Shown here: positions 39,346-50,725 of the stretch, in pieces
Numbering within the stretch: position 1 is the first letter of the stretch
Layout of the letters: each line of letters opens with the position of its first letter
Position numbers and translations under genes: made by a program
Notes under the pieces: model-generated
What the model was told of the DNA's origin: nothing
The model's database searches: none
Seen by the model: the letters and a program-made list of their open reading frames with translations, nothing else
Assembly (NCBI RefSeq): GCF_032854445.1
Contig: NC_088305.1
Coordinates: forward strand, 26,624,628-26,688,627
DNA length: 64,000 bases
Origin: Liolophura sinensis
Taxonomy: Eukaryota > Mollusca > Polyplacophora > Chitonida > Chitonidae
Direction: 5' to 3'

Positions 39346-39623
39346 CAGTATACTAGCGAAAAAATTACTGAGCACAGCACGACACACCAGTCCATTAAAC
39401 AAACAATATGTTGCTAAAAGATTTCACTGAAACCAGTGTTATGTGGACAAGATACTGCACCCTTAAGGACTTGAGTGCTGAGGGTCATAATGCCTTAAAA
39501 TGTGCACGTGGGTTTGTTTGTCCCACAGTGATGATATCTCGATCGTGCGCACCAGAATTACCTATCCAACTTATTGATACCTTTGAAAAGTTTTAAAGAC
39601 AAGGTTCATGTTAGCTCTGTACA

Positions 39624-39826
39624 ATTTATTTATTTACTTGATTGGTGTTTTATACTGTACTCAAGAATATTTCACTTATACAAAGGCGGCCACCATTATG
39701 GTGGGAGGACACCAGGTACAGCCTGAGGGAAACCCACGACCATCCACAGGTTGCTGGCAGACCTTCCCATGTATGGCCGGATAGGAAGCCAGCATGAGCT
39801 GGACTTAAACTCACAGCGACCGCTGA
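39624..39826 (-). mobile_element. SINE family 1, head truncated at the 82-bp array
   Basis: Intact tail and body (TTTATTTACTTGATTGGTG to GGAAGCCAGCATGAGCTGGA) and the B-box complement, ending in CAGCGACCGCTGA exactly where the 82-bp tandem array begins. The A box is missing. Confidence 0.9.
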
Positions 39827-40664
39827 CACATTTGTGTTAATTGTGACACGGCCGACTGAAATTGAAAATGGCGGTTACCAAAGTTTGGCTTGCTGCTGAT
39901 GTAACAGACACATTTGTGTTAATTGTGACACGGCCGACTGAAATTGAAAATGGCGGTTACCGAAGTTTGGCTTGCTGCCGATGTAACAGACACATTTGTG
40001 TTAATTGTGACACGGCCGACTGAAATTGAAAATGGTGGTTACCGAAGTTTGGCTTGCTGCCGATGTAACAGACACATTTGTGTTAATTGTGACACGGCCA
40101 ACTGAAACTGAAAATGGCGGTTACCGAAGTTTGGCTTGCTGCCGATGTAACAGACACATTTGTGTTAATTGTGACACAGCCGATTGAAAGTGAAAATGGC
40201 GGTTACCGAAGTTTGGCTTGCTGCCGATGTAACAGACACATTTGTGTTAATTGTGACACAGCCGACTGAAATTGAAAATGGCGGTTACCAAAGTTTGGCT
40301 TGCTGCCGATGTAACAGACACATTTGTGTTAATTGTGACATGGCCAACTGAAATTGAAAATGGCGGTTACCGAAGTTTGGCTTGCTGCCGATGTAACAGA
40401 CACATTTGTGTTAATTGTGACACGGCCAACTGAAATTGAAAATGGCGGCTACCGAAGTTTGGCTTGCTGCCGATGTAACAGACACATTTGTGTTAATTGT
40501 GACACGGCCAACTGAAATTGAAAATGGCGGCTACCGAAGTTTGGTTTGCTGCCGACGTAACAGACACATTTGTGTTAATTGTGACACAGCCGACTGAAAT
40601 TGAAAATGGCGGCTACCGAAGTTTGGCTTGCTGCAGATATAACAGACACATTTGTGTTACTTGT
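39827..40664. repeat. Tandem repeat, 82-bp unit, 10.2 copies
   Basis: CACATTTGTGTTAATTGTGA starts at 39827 and recurs every 82 bases to 40647 with no indels. Each unit also holds GACTGAAATTGAAAATGGCG and GAAGTTTGGCTTGCTGC. Copies differ by a few substitutions only. The array abuts a truncated SINE on its left. Confidence 0.96.
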
Positions 40665-40806
40665 AACATTATGGTATTTATTATCCATGAATAACTAATT
40701 GATGTGAAGTAAGAATTACTGAAGGATTTCAGGAAACATGTTTTCAGAGCACACAGCTTTGACATGTTAAGGACAGCACACGCGAATCCTTAGAGTGCAT
40801 TGTACA

Positions 40807-40946
40807 ATCCCTTTCATGCTGAATGCCAAGCCAGGAAGATACAACTTCCTCTTTTAAGGTCTTAGGTGTGACTCGATCCAGGATTGACCCTGGATCTACC
40901 GCCTCCCAAAGCCAATGCTCTACCAACTATGCTATCGGGGAGCTGG
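40807..40946 (-). mobile_element. SINE family 2 head portion, tail missing
   Basis: The right end is a tRNA-like head (complement of CCCCGATAGCATAGTTGGTA), then the B-box complement CGATCCAGGATTGACCCTGG and CTTCCTCTTTTAAGGTCTTA. The tail half is missing, unusual for 5'-truncating retroposition. Confidence 0.85.
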
Positions 40947-42482
40947 TCGTTTTGAAAAGGAAATCCTTCAATGAAATGGTGTCACTCGACCACATGACAG
41001 CAATGTCGTCTTTACAACAGCCCACAGCCACACATGCACATGAAATCATTCTCTGTGGTCATCTCTAGCAACGAATAACAAAATTATCTTTCCTAATTTC
41101 CACCTTTTTTAAACACACAATTGTTTGGGAAGTGTACCGTTCATCCCACAGCTGAAGGAGTGCAATGGATGATAGCTTTACACATGTACGCAAAATAACT
41201 CAAATTGTCTCCCTTTCCATCAATGACCCAAAACACAAGGCTGAATATCTCACAAAGGTTCTTTGTCTACAGGAGTACAGAAAACATAAACGACTCAAAT
41301 ATGAAGTAGCATAAGTACGTCTACGATGTCCACACTCGATCTTCTGTTTACATCAAAATACTGATGTTCATATCCTTTTGAGCATAAATATTTTGTGGTT
41401 GTTTACTTCCTACAAACACTGTCAATAATGACTGATCTAGTGCTCTCCTCATGCAGACGCCCATAGCCTGAGATCCGTTTAATACTTCTGCTCAAAGATC
41501 TCACAACACTGATACATTTAGCTAACTAACATAATCCAGAATGTCTAGCGGGAAACGATTGTAACATCGTAAGCCGTAACATCTTGCTGTCAAGTTACAG
41601 AGACTAAAAGAAATGCCACAGAGAGATGAAAACAGGCCAAACTTAACCAAATATGTTGGCAGAGATTAGGTTTTAAGTATGGAGATTACATCATCGTTCA
41701 CTTTTGGATGATAGCTGCTGTCAGGTATTCCTGAAACAGTTTTTATTTTGTTGGAAGTGCCAGAGTCGTTAGTCGACATCCAGCCTCCATGTGTTAAACC
41801 TATATGAATATTAATGAAGACAACCAAATGAAGACCTCCATTTTGACCAATGAAAATTTGTACTTATTTGCCATGGAAATTTGCTTGTGCAGACTGTTTA
41901 TTGGCTAATGGGTTACATCACTTTTCACTGACCAGTTGTCTGGCAACAGAGCATATTACAGGCCTGTAGTTGGGACATTATATGGCTACAATGATCCCCC
42001 TTTAACGCCACCCCCATGCTATTCCACGCCAATAATCAGCCCATTATGTGTGAATAGCCCTGGCATTCTGATCAGAATTCACCTGCTTTTTACAGCATAT
42101 CTATCCTCCCCTAAGTGAGTGACGCTGCCATCATGCAATGACAAAATTTCCACGCATCTAAATCACACTGTGTATTTGTACATGTTAGACAGGTAATGCT
42201 GCACAGCTAATGTTGTAAAATCACCAGGTGGCTCTATGTCCACGCTGGTACATGTACCATGACACTCATATCCTTGATGCTCGGGGGATTGGCCAGGGTA
42301 CGAACATGGATGACTTGATCACCACACGCAGACTGTGCAACCAAGATGGTCGTGGGATGTTCGACTGGAACTCAACTATACTTTTACAAATGGTGAAACT
42401 CATTGGCAGCTCCACTCTATAGTGGAGCTAGCCATTATCCCGTTATCTTCTTTACAAACAATTCAAGATGTCAGAGAACAGT

Positions 42483-42665
42483 GTTTGATTGGTGTTTTAC
42501 GCTGTACTCAGGAATATTTCACCTATATGATGGATGTAAATGCAGTAGAATTAATGCACATGATCAATGGATTTTACCTCGATGTGGTGTAATAACTGAT
42601 AAATAAGACCGGAGTTGGAATTGAACTCTTGCCTACCACAGCGTAGTTAAGGCCTACCTAAATAG
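42483..42665 (-). mobile_element. Decayed SINE family 1 copy
   Basis: TTGATTGGTGTTTTACGCTG and GGAATATTTCACCTATATGA, then a degraded middle and a B-box-like GGAATTGAACTCTTGCC. Confidence 0.7.
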
Positions 42666-43040
42666 GTAATGACACCTGTCCCTGATTTGATCTCTCCTGT
42701 ACCCACAGAAAATCTCCAGATGCGGTAGAACATTGTCAGCGTACGGGGAATAAGGTGGGGCAGAAAGGAGGAGAAGGATAGGGTAGCAGACAAGCGTGCG
42801 AGAACAGAAAATGAATGAGAGTCCGAGGAATCCCTATCGGCAGCAGTCGCTGTTGAACCCTCAGAAAACCTGACATGCAGTCTAAATGATTTTCAGTTAG
42901 TAAAATGGGGAACTATAACAATGACTCAACGCGCCACTAAATCATGTACTATGCATGTATTCAAACATAAGCATGCATGTCTATTCGAAAATCAAACATA
43001 TGCCCCTTCCTTTTTATAACTGTTTAAGCCTAATTATAAT

Positions 43041-43138
43041 TGTGTGTGTGTGAGTGTGTGTGGGGTGGGTGTGTGTGAGTGTGTGTGGGGTGGGTGTGTG
43101 TGAGTGTGTGTGGGGTGGGTGGGTGGGTGGGGGTGAGG
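43041..43138 (+). repeat. GT/GGGT simple repeat with 26-bp subunit
   Basis: Three copies of GTGTGTGTGAGTGTGTGTGG + GGTGGG followed by GGTGGGTGGGTGGGGG. The G-runs could support a G-quadruplex on the plus strand, which is the template strand of the minus-strand gene, 240 bp into the intron after 43378. Confidence 0.9.
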
Positions 43139-43377
43139 AGATATGACATGCTTGGCACCCCCCGACACCACCTCTGTTAACCTGTACATGTACCTTTGCC
43201 TACCAAACTAGATTCATGTATTTTGCATGACATGCTATCAGAACCAGTATCACACATCTGCCATACGACATAATTGCTCTATATGATCGTTTGTTGCACA
43301 ATACAGCTTCTCTACCCATAAAACTTAGCCCTCGGCGCCTCTAAAACATGCTTACATGTTCTCTATGCAGCACCCAC

Positions 43378-43602
43378 CTTTAAATCGTCCTCTCTGTCGG
43401 TGTAGTTGTGCCGTCTGTCCTGTGAAGCGAAAGACTCCGAGTCGCTGTCCCGCCCGTTTTGTTGCGCTGGGGGGTCGGGCACGTCGGGGTTAGGAGCAGG
43501 CCGGGTCGTCTCGCCGTTCTCAGCGGGGAAACCCTCACCATTTACCGGGGACTCTGACGCGCTCGCCGTCGGCGGGGAATCCGGAACCGAGGTCTCGGGC
43601 TC
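43378..43602 (-). CDS. Second coding exon, acidic Pro/Ser-rich disordered region
   Basis: A 75-codon internal exon. The acceptor is TTGTACAG|GAG after a T/G-rich tract and the donor is AAG|GTGGGT; both ends are phase 0. It begins EPETSVPDSPPT and ends TDREDDLK. The protein is dominated by Pro, Ser, Glu, Asp and Gly, with short NGE motifs and an acidic serine cluster (DSDSES near residue 53 of the exon) that fits casein kinase 2 consensus. GC and CpG content are clearly higher than the surrounding introns, as expected for a real exon. No folded domain is visible. It follows 44217-44258 in frame. The next exon seen in frame is 4000-4173, 39 kb away, though unrecognised exons could lie between them. 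Confidence 0.68.
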
Positions 43603-44216
43603 CTGTACAACACAACACGACACACGGGATGCTCACTAGAATGGCTAGGGGAGGCTTCTATATGGATAATTAACGGTAGATTGCAGACACATGTGTCTTC
43701 GGCCTGTACTGGACAAGCTAGCTACGCTGGCAAGTGGCCGCCACGAACATGTTCATCAACAGTAAAGATTTCGTGCAGTAGATAGGCCTAGCTTGTGTAA
43801 GCCACCAGTGGTTTTCATTTTCAGTACTACAGGCCCCCTATGCTATAAACCAAACATAATGAACACACACAATGAGCCCTGCACTACACAGTGTATGTAT
43901 GTGCACTGGCTAGAATAACATTATTCCTTCATTCATTCATCACAGAAAAAAAAGACATCATAGCGGGACTAAGAAGGCCAAATTTCTATTTCCTCTTTAG
44001 ATGCCGTTCAACCCAAGCCACCACGCTAATGTTATAACACAGGAGAGAGTTGTATACAAGTATATTTATAAATCCTCGAGTCCCGCCTCGGACTAGTCAA
44101 CATGTCGCAGCTCTCGAATCTGTCAACCGCTCAATCGCGCACAACTCTCTGCCCATTACCCCACCCTAACAGATCTTCCTGTGCCCCACCCCACCCGTTA
44201 CCAAGTCCGTACTAAC
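43603..44216 (-). other. Intron 1 (614 bp)
   Basis: Bounded by donor GTTAGT at 44216 and acceptor TTGTACAG at 43603. It contains CpG-bearing sequence near the promoter side and ordinary AT-rich sequence otherwise. No repeat or further exon was recognised. Confidence 0.55.
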
Positions 44217-44258
44217 CTTCTGTCCACTTGAGGGTGCCTCCACGCCACTTGACTGCAT
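44217..44258 (-). CDS. First coding exon of the minus-strand gene
   Basis: This exon encodes 14 residues, MQSSGVEAPSSGQK, and ends in phase 0 at AAG|GTTAGT. The ATG was chosen because an in-frame TAG lies 18 bases upstream of it with no intervening ATG, and because the region upstream is CpG-rich and promoter-like. The peptide is short, polar and has no signal peptide. It would splice 614 bp downstream to 43378-43602, whose acceptor is also phase 0. The short leader is consistent with a disordered N-terminus of a nuclear or cytoplasmic protein. A spliced read across the junction would settle it. The product is not recognised from this exon alone. Confidence 0.6.
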
Positions 44259-44460
44259 ATTTAATTTAGAAAACTACAAAAAATCAGGCCCCCTCGCGAA
44301 CGTAAACTTTCTACCACCAGCAGACCGCGGCCCTCTTTCGCTTCAGGCCACGCCGAGCGATTCACTCGGTTAGCACGTGCTCTGGTTGACGCGCGCTTTC
44401 ACCTAGTAAGAATAAAAAGGTTGGTGCTCGCTTTACGAACGAAGTAAAGCGCGCTCGTAT
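44259..44460 (-). promoter_or_regulatory. CpG-rich promoter-like region upstream of first coding exon
   Basis: The 200 bases upstream of the start codon are unusually rich in CpG for this window (CCGCGG, GCGCGC, CGCCGAGCG). They contain a palindromic E-box GCACGTGC (44373-44380), a 5-bp hairpin CCGAG/CTCGG, and a perfect 8-bp inverted repeat CGCTTTAC/GTAAAGCG (44429-44451, 7-base loop). No TATA box is clear. The transcription start cannot be placed from sequence, so this may include 5' UTR. Confidence 0.45.
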
Positions 44461-46299
44461 TAAATCTAACATTATCGCACTATATAAAGATGGCATTCTT
44501 TATATTTTGCTGAACTAAAACACAACGACATATGCATATCTCAGTGTTATTTATGAATTTAATGAAAGATGTTGAACAATAGGCCCTGATGTTTCACCCC
44601 TGGCATGTGTATAGACCATTCCTGAGTTTTTTTGAACGGTATGTTTTCAGTATATTTTCCACCAAAGATATTACATGTATTTGTGGATACCTTATCCCAC
44701 CTTATGCAATGTTCTAAACTTTCTCTGTTCTGACCATGCATACGTGTACCTGTTCAACTGTAATTTGTTTATTTATTTTGTTATTTCAATTTTTTTATGA
44801 ATAACACAATGGAGATCAGAAAACACTAGTTTCAGTAGGCTGCTGTTGCTTTATTAGCCGAAAAAAATCAACATGTATTAAATTAAAAAGAAAGAAAAAA
44901 AAAATGGCATATTTGTGCAGTTTGTGCAGGATGTCATTAAATGCAATTGAAAAGGGAGCGGTGTGCAACACCAATATCAATCAATCAATGTTTAATTGCA
45001 ATATTTTAAGGAGTGTTATTATATGCAGCTCAAATGATTAACATGATATCAGTCTGCCCATGCATGCATACTCTTATAATATGTATATATGTGCATATAT
45101 GTGGGACGTAAATATATATCCGCATGTTAAAAATAGGATAACGCAAGTTTAATGAGATACCTTATACATATCGGCCTTTGGCGATTCAGGTTCTCGGAAG
45201 AAGACGTATTAAGTATTCGTCGCATGATTTTGTTCCTTTATTTACTTGATTACATGCATTTTATTTAACCCCATATTCAAGATACTGTTTCACTTAAAGA
45301 AAGGAGAAAGGATTCATTGGTGGGAGATATTTCAACGCTCGTGGAGAAGCATTGACATTTTGTAAGTCACTCACGAATATACACAGGTGGCAGACAAACG
45401 GTCCTCGGGGAAAAGTTAGACTGCATGTTAGGGGTTAGACGTGAACTTGACAAGTAAGGTTGATCGCCTGCACGAGACACACGAGCTCCGAGTTCAAATG
45501 TGAACTGCAAAGATCCTTGATCAGAAACTGAAAGTGAAAGTTATTAGAGAAGATCAGAGATGGAGATGATTTTGTTACATTTTTTCTGTTATTTTGCCTG
45601 CAGATTTATTGTTCACGTTTGGCGGTATAATATCCCGCACAAATCTGAACAGCCTATATAATTATAGCTCTACATGCCATGTCTTGGTTCCATTGTTTTT
45701 TTGGGGTTTTTTTTTTTCGAACATTTTGAGATCAAAGAGGCCATGGTTCATCAACAACGACACGAAACTGTTCATCGTTTTAACATAAATGTCTTGCATC
45801 ATCACGTTCTAAAAAGCCACGACGGGGCATTTTCCATATACAACGTAACAATGCATGGTTAACAACGGCAAAAATTTAAAATACTTGGTGAATACGCTTC
45901 ACCAAGAAATCTTCTACCATCTTATACAATAACACGAGAAGCTTGTTGACAACAATTTTTGTAGGATCATACACTCGCCTCTATGTCTTCTGAGCCCACC
46001 TGTTCGAAAGTGTATTAGCTATAATACTGGTATTTGGACATATTTTATATTTAAAATACCAGCCAAACTCAGCAGCTAATGGAGTTCTCCAAAATGAAAG
46101 TATAACAACAGTAGTTTTAGTTGTTTATTATTTTATGTTATTTATTATACTGGCACAGAATTTGGGTAAGTACAAAATCGAAGACTTGATTTAAAGTTAT
46201 GTTGAAGTATTAAGTCTTAAACCAGTTTTGAACAAACGATCTCTGTACATAATTGCATGAAATAGTGCGTCCTGTTTTACTCCATTGTCGAAAGTGTTT

Positions 46300-46385
46300 A
46301 ACATGTATGATGGCAACCAGATTATTGACGGAGCAAATTGGAGGTCAGATGCAGGATTTGAACTCACAACCTCATTTTTTTCTAC
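46300..46385 (-). mobile_element. Probable SINE remnant
   Basis: GCAGGATTTGAACTCACAAC is a B-box complement in head context, preceded by GATGGCAACCAGATTATTG. Too decayed to assign to a family. Confidence 0.4.
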
Positions 46386-46945
46386 ATACATGTATAATGG
46401 GATGAACTTAGGCGGTCTCCCCTGTCTTTCATTTCTTATATACTGTAGCAGAAATTTAGACTATCATATTGTAAAAAAAAAATTACCAATAAATGTTTAC
46501 TTATATAATTAGGTTAAAATTTCTCTAATGCATTTGTTACAAACATTGCCTTTATTAAGGCCTGTCTATATATATATTCCCATGCACACGAGATACAGTG
46601 ATATATAAGTGCATACTTGCAGGGAATATACTGAGTTGGTTATCTAATATTGCAAGAAAAAAAATGCATTCGTGATCAGGTGAACCGGACTAGTCTATTT
46701 TGATTACGGCTCGCTCTGCTTATAAGGTCGTATTCTTTTTCAAATATTCGCACGCCTCTGAAGCGAAGACCAAGTACAACAAACTTGAATTCTTTTTGCC
46801 CTGATGTGCCAGTCCAAGAACACCCTTAAATAGTGCGTGATGTAATCTGTGATTTTATGATGTACCGTACAGATATATCTATAACGAGATTATGCAACTT
46901 GAACTTGTAATTATAGACTTCATTTTAATCGACATATTTATAAGT

Positions 46946-47152
46946 TCATATCTTATAAGAAACGACAACGTCAGCCCGTTTGTCAAGGACGATTTTTAAT
47001 TGTTCCCAAACGTTAATTTGTGATGACCTTGACTCGTGTACCCAGTCGTGAATCGCAGCGGAGTAGACCGGGCATTTGGATTTCGTCAACCCCATGTATA
47101 AGAATCTAAAAATTTCTAACCAAGTACATAGTCTACAAGTAATTCGGATCAA
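46946..47152 (-). CDS. Unrecognised coding-like segment
   Basis: A 68-codon open stretch without a good ATG at its beginning (an internal Met precedes GLTKSKCPVYSAAIHDW). It ends at TGA after ADVVVSYKI. Composition (mixed charged and hydrophobic residues, DWVHESRSSQ, VWEQLKIVLDKRADV) is more protein-like than neighbouring frames. A possible acceptor (TTGGTTAG) lies inside its 5' part. It could be a terminal exon, a decayed transposon fragment, or chance. No family is recognised. Confidence 0.18.
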   Translation of the reverse strand: MIRITCRLCTWLEIFRFLYMGLTKSKCPVYSAAIHDWVHESRSSQINVWEQLKIVLDKRADVVVSYKI

Positions 47153-48034
47153 AACTTTCGCCTGTTACACTTTTATATGCTTATGAATACACTATATGTG
47201 CCAGCATTTTTATATTAATGCAGTATAGTTACTTTTTATTGACCGCCCACCATGTAGTGTTTTCGAGTTTTAGGTTGAAATACTTCGTGCTTGATTAATT
47301 TATTAACTGTATGATTTTGTCAAAATCCAGGCTTATGGCTTTTTATGCAAATAGATGTGGTAGGTAAGTAAAATCCTATATTTAACGAAAATTGTTATCT
47401 GTTATTTTACCAAACTATTTTACAAGCGTGATAAGCTGTCCACGTGGGACATCGGGATTAGAGCGACATCATTGAAAACTGTTCAGTACTGAATCATACG
47501 ACATATAAAAACATGTATATTTATGTACACATGGAACTGCCTGTAGTTATTTTAAGACAATCAAGAGGTTTTCTCTTACACGAAGGGGATAATTTCCTGG
47601 GTAAAGAAATCATTATAGTGTCTTTATAAAGTAAACCACAGCACTTCCCCCAAGCACCTGGCACACCTCCACACGAAACAGCCAACGAGTGTCCTCATGC
47701 AGAATTTATGAAGAATTTACACATCTATGAAGCGGGTCAATTTATACCGGTGTGGTATATTAAATCTTACTTCAGTGAGTCAGCATTTCTGTAATATACG
47801 TGTACATATATGTGTTGCCTTTGAGTATTATACAAAATGCTTAATTCTTTAAATGTATTTAATCTGATATAGAAGTGTCTTTCGTCCTGCACAAGGGATT
47901 CAAATTGGAGTAAATTGTGGCGAAATTGTATTGTAATTTCAGACAGATTTTGGGCCTCCAAGAAATCGCGCTGTTATGAGAAACCACATATTTTAGGATA
48001 TTTCTATTTGTTTGGGGTTTTCTGCTGTATTGCC

Positions 48035-48310
48035 TTTCAGTCACTAGAATACACAAGGTGCGGGTTCAATCCCGGCCTTGGACAGGGAATTTCGACGCTG
48101 GCAGAAAGCGGCCGACGACGCTCGTGCGGCGGTTTTTGCAGTCTAACGTTTGTGGAAGTCCACTTGTCTTCCACCATGCGTTCAATATGGCGTTCATATA
48201 TCTGTACATCACACACCATAAAATTCGTGAGTAGCTTGCCAAAGGTCCGTGGTTTACTCCGGACACTCCAGTTTCCTCCACCCATACTAAAGGGTATGGC
48301 GATTATGGGT
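48035..48310 (+). mobile_element. SINE family 3 copy
   Basis: B-box GGTGCGGGTTCAATCCCGGC, then a long CpG-rich middle, then CTTGCCAAAGGTCCGTGGTT and CCAGTTTCCTCCACCCATAC, the same body as at 39016-39215. It accounts for overlapping 163- and 97-codon ORFs here, which are not genes. Confidence 0.75.
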
Positions 48311-49011
48311 AATAGAAACTGCATGGGCAAGAGTCGGTGTAGCGGTCTTGTCCTGGAAGTTAAGATGATATGGAGAAAATTTTATTTCATCAGCGAATAT
48401 GTATGATTTTTTGCCGAAAATCTGCTGTATATATAGCCGCTTGACGTAATATTGTGGGAATTGTGGGAATTAAGAATATGCAAAAAAAAATGCACATATA
48501 TATGGCTTGTAAGTGAAAAAGACCAATATGTAAATAGGTTTTATACCTTAATTCTTAATTCTTACTACTCAAAGGAACATTTGCTAATTATGAAAGAAAC
48601 TATATGTATGAACGTGACGATGGACTTTTTGATATCTTATTACGTTAATCAATCAAATGTGTATATATGTAACACTTATATATGGAAGTCAGACTTGCGG
48701 TCATCGCGTGCTTGCATGTCAAAGTGCATGGACAATAGAGTTGCTCCAGATAATGTAATATAAAAGAATTAATAAGTGATTGACAGGTGAAAGAGGCAAA
48801 TATATCATGTATTATATCATACACGTATACTTAGATTAAGGACAATGGTCTCGCTCGACGGCACATTCAGACATTGAGATTTCTTTTTTCTTTTCTCAAC
48901 TTTTCTTTGCATAAACGTCAAACCATAACCATAATTAAAAGAGCACCTTTTTTGGATATCGTTAATTACAACATGACTATTGTTTCTTCAATTCCCCCAA
49001 CAATATAAGAA

Positions 49012-49216
49012 AGGGCTTGGTGGTCAGAATGCTAGCGCAGCACAATAACCCAATGGCCTCATGTCCATGCGATCCCTGTGAGTTCATGTTCGTGTTGGCT
49101 TCCCCACCGGCCGTCTCCTATGACATGTGTCTGCCATGGGAATGTCTGCCAAGGAAATGAGCAAATTTTAGGGTGTGGCGTTACACAACAATTCAATAAA
49201 TAAACAAATAAATAAT
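49012..49216 (+). mobile_element. Degenerate SINE family 1 copy
   Basis: Head-like TGGTCAGAATGCTAGCGCAG and CCCTGTGAGTTCATGTTCG, with a shortened body and an AATAAATAAACAAATAAATA tail. Confidence 0.75.
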
Positions 49217-49530
49217 GTGTTTATTGCGCTTATTTTGAATGGCTGTTTCTACAGCTTAAAATGGCCCTTGTTGCTGCTTCCCTGAGAGATAAAGCAAAGA
49301 AACAAGACTGGTTGAACCGATCTCAGTATAATGTTACTGGATGGGTGTCATGTCTGGTGTCTTCAGCATGATACTTCAGTGGCGCCAGCTCTTTAGCGGC
49401 ATGAAGTCGCCCTGCCTCCAGAAGACACAGAATATATTTATGTACACACCCCTTGTGACTCCTCGCTGTCATATGGCTTTGAAATTGTTAAGTACGATGT
49501 AAGACCGGAAGCATACACACGTACGCTCTA

Positions 49531-49600
49531 TACCCGGTTTCCTTTCACCATAAAATGTTGGCCGCCATCGTAAATGTGAAATATGCCTAAGTACGCTGCG
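49531..49600 (+). mobile_element. SINE family 1 body fragment
   Basis: ACCCGGTTTCCTTTCACCAT, AATGTTGGCCGCCATCG and GTGAAATATGCCTAAGTACG. Confidence 0.75.
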
Positions 49601-50119
49601 AGAACTCGGACGAAATTTGCAACAATCTTCTTGGTACGAGCAGCAGCTTTTTTTTTTTTTTTTTAACACGATTTTATCTCAGGCTACAAAATCTGATGAA
49701 ATCATAAAATTCTTCCCCGCAACACAATATAAATGCTGACACAGATCTATGGCGATAGTGGACGGCTCACAGCCACTGCATGAATAATGCAAATGCATTT
49801 CAAATCACATCGTCGTCGGGTGTATCATGCATGTATGCTATTACAATTCACTACAAAAGGCAGGCATAGAATTACAGATTTTCTTCGAGCATTCCATTTT
49901 ATCATCGAGGAGGTGCGGTCGATATGTCCAGATATCGAGTATGGTTTGTGAAATCACTTCCAAGAAATAACAGCGTATAAATTTTGATTCAGTTGAGCCA
50001 AGAGTTCATCACTCAGTAGACGACGGTCAAGTTTATGGCCGGAGAAAACCAAAGTATACCAAGAGAGGAATGACCGGTCATCACTAGGTGCCGGTATCTG
50101 ACAAATTCCCTGGCTTAAA

Positions 50120-50255
50120 GCTGCAGCGGTCTTTCAGCAACCTACGGATGGTCGTGGGTTTCCCTTGGGCTCTGCCTGGGTTTTTTCCCACCATAATGCT
50201 GGCCGCCGTCGTATAAGTGAAATATTCTTGAGTACGGCTTAAAACACCAATCAAA

Positions 50256-50294
<39 letters not shown>

Positions 50295-50297
50295 ATA
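50120..50297 (+). mobile_element. SINE family 1 body and tail, 5' truncated
   Basis: CAGCAACCTACGGATGGTCG to GAGTACGGCTTAAAACACCA, then an (AAAT)n tail of about 12 repeats. Confidence 0.92.
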
Positions 50298-50582
50298 CAA
50301 TGTTCAAATTCAAAGAAGGGCCCTATGTTTTATATTGTATTTACCATTCAGTGGCAGAGCGCTCTCCATGACGTCACATTTTGTCCTTTATATTCAACTA
50401 CATGCGAACAGTTTTTGTGAACGTAACTTAATTAATATTGGGTAATAAGATCTAGCCATTACAACTTTAAGGGCTTCTTCTGGTAGTTATAATGTACTTA
50501 AGGACTGGTTCTATATGGCTTGTAAAGCCCACCGCAAAATTCAATATTTTCAATGCATTCTACTCTCTTTGAAGAATAACAC

Positions 50583-50666
50583 TCTGTCCGGCTTCCTCCC
50601 ACCATAAAGCTGGCCGCCGTCATATAAGGGATATATTGTTGAGTACGGTGTAAAACACCAATCAAA

Positions 50667-50701
<35 letters not shown>

Positions 50702-50725
50702 AAAAATAAAAAAATAAATAAAAAC
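50583..50725 (+). mobile_element. SINE family 1 tail half, 5' truncated
   Basis: CCGGCTTCCTCCCACCATAA, GCTGGCCGCCGTCATATAAG and GAGTACGGTGTAAAACACCA, then a long (AAAT)n tail. Confidence 0.92.

Larger units (their letters stand above)
4174..43377 (-). other. Very long intron (39.2 kb) with many minisatellites and SINEs
   Basis: Between the donor at 43377 and acceptor at 4174 I see no other convincing constitutive exon. The stretch contains the candidate alternative exon 14763-14858, tandem arrays with units of 47, 68, 77, 43 and 82 bp, a degenerate array, and SINE copies in both orientations. Stretches 6562-8460, 8900-11420, 17470-18760, 19130-21320, 22400-25480, 26030-30020, 32510-33110, 33820-35880, 36150-39000 and 40950-42480 hold nothing else I can name beyond the entries listed. 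Confidence 0.5.

Noticed and set aside
42228-42422. Plus ORF starting MALCPRWYMYHDTHILD
   Set aside because: It looks moderately protein-like but has no splice signals or recognisable family, and it is open in the antisense as well.
47915-48406. 163-codon plus ORF and its antisense 97-codon ORF
   Set aside because: Both cover the family 3 SINE at 48035-48310.
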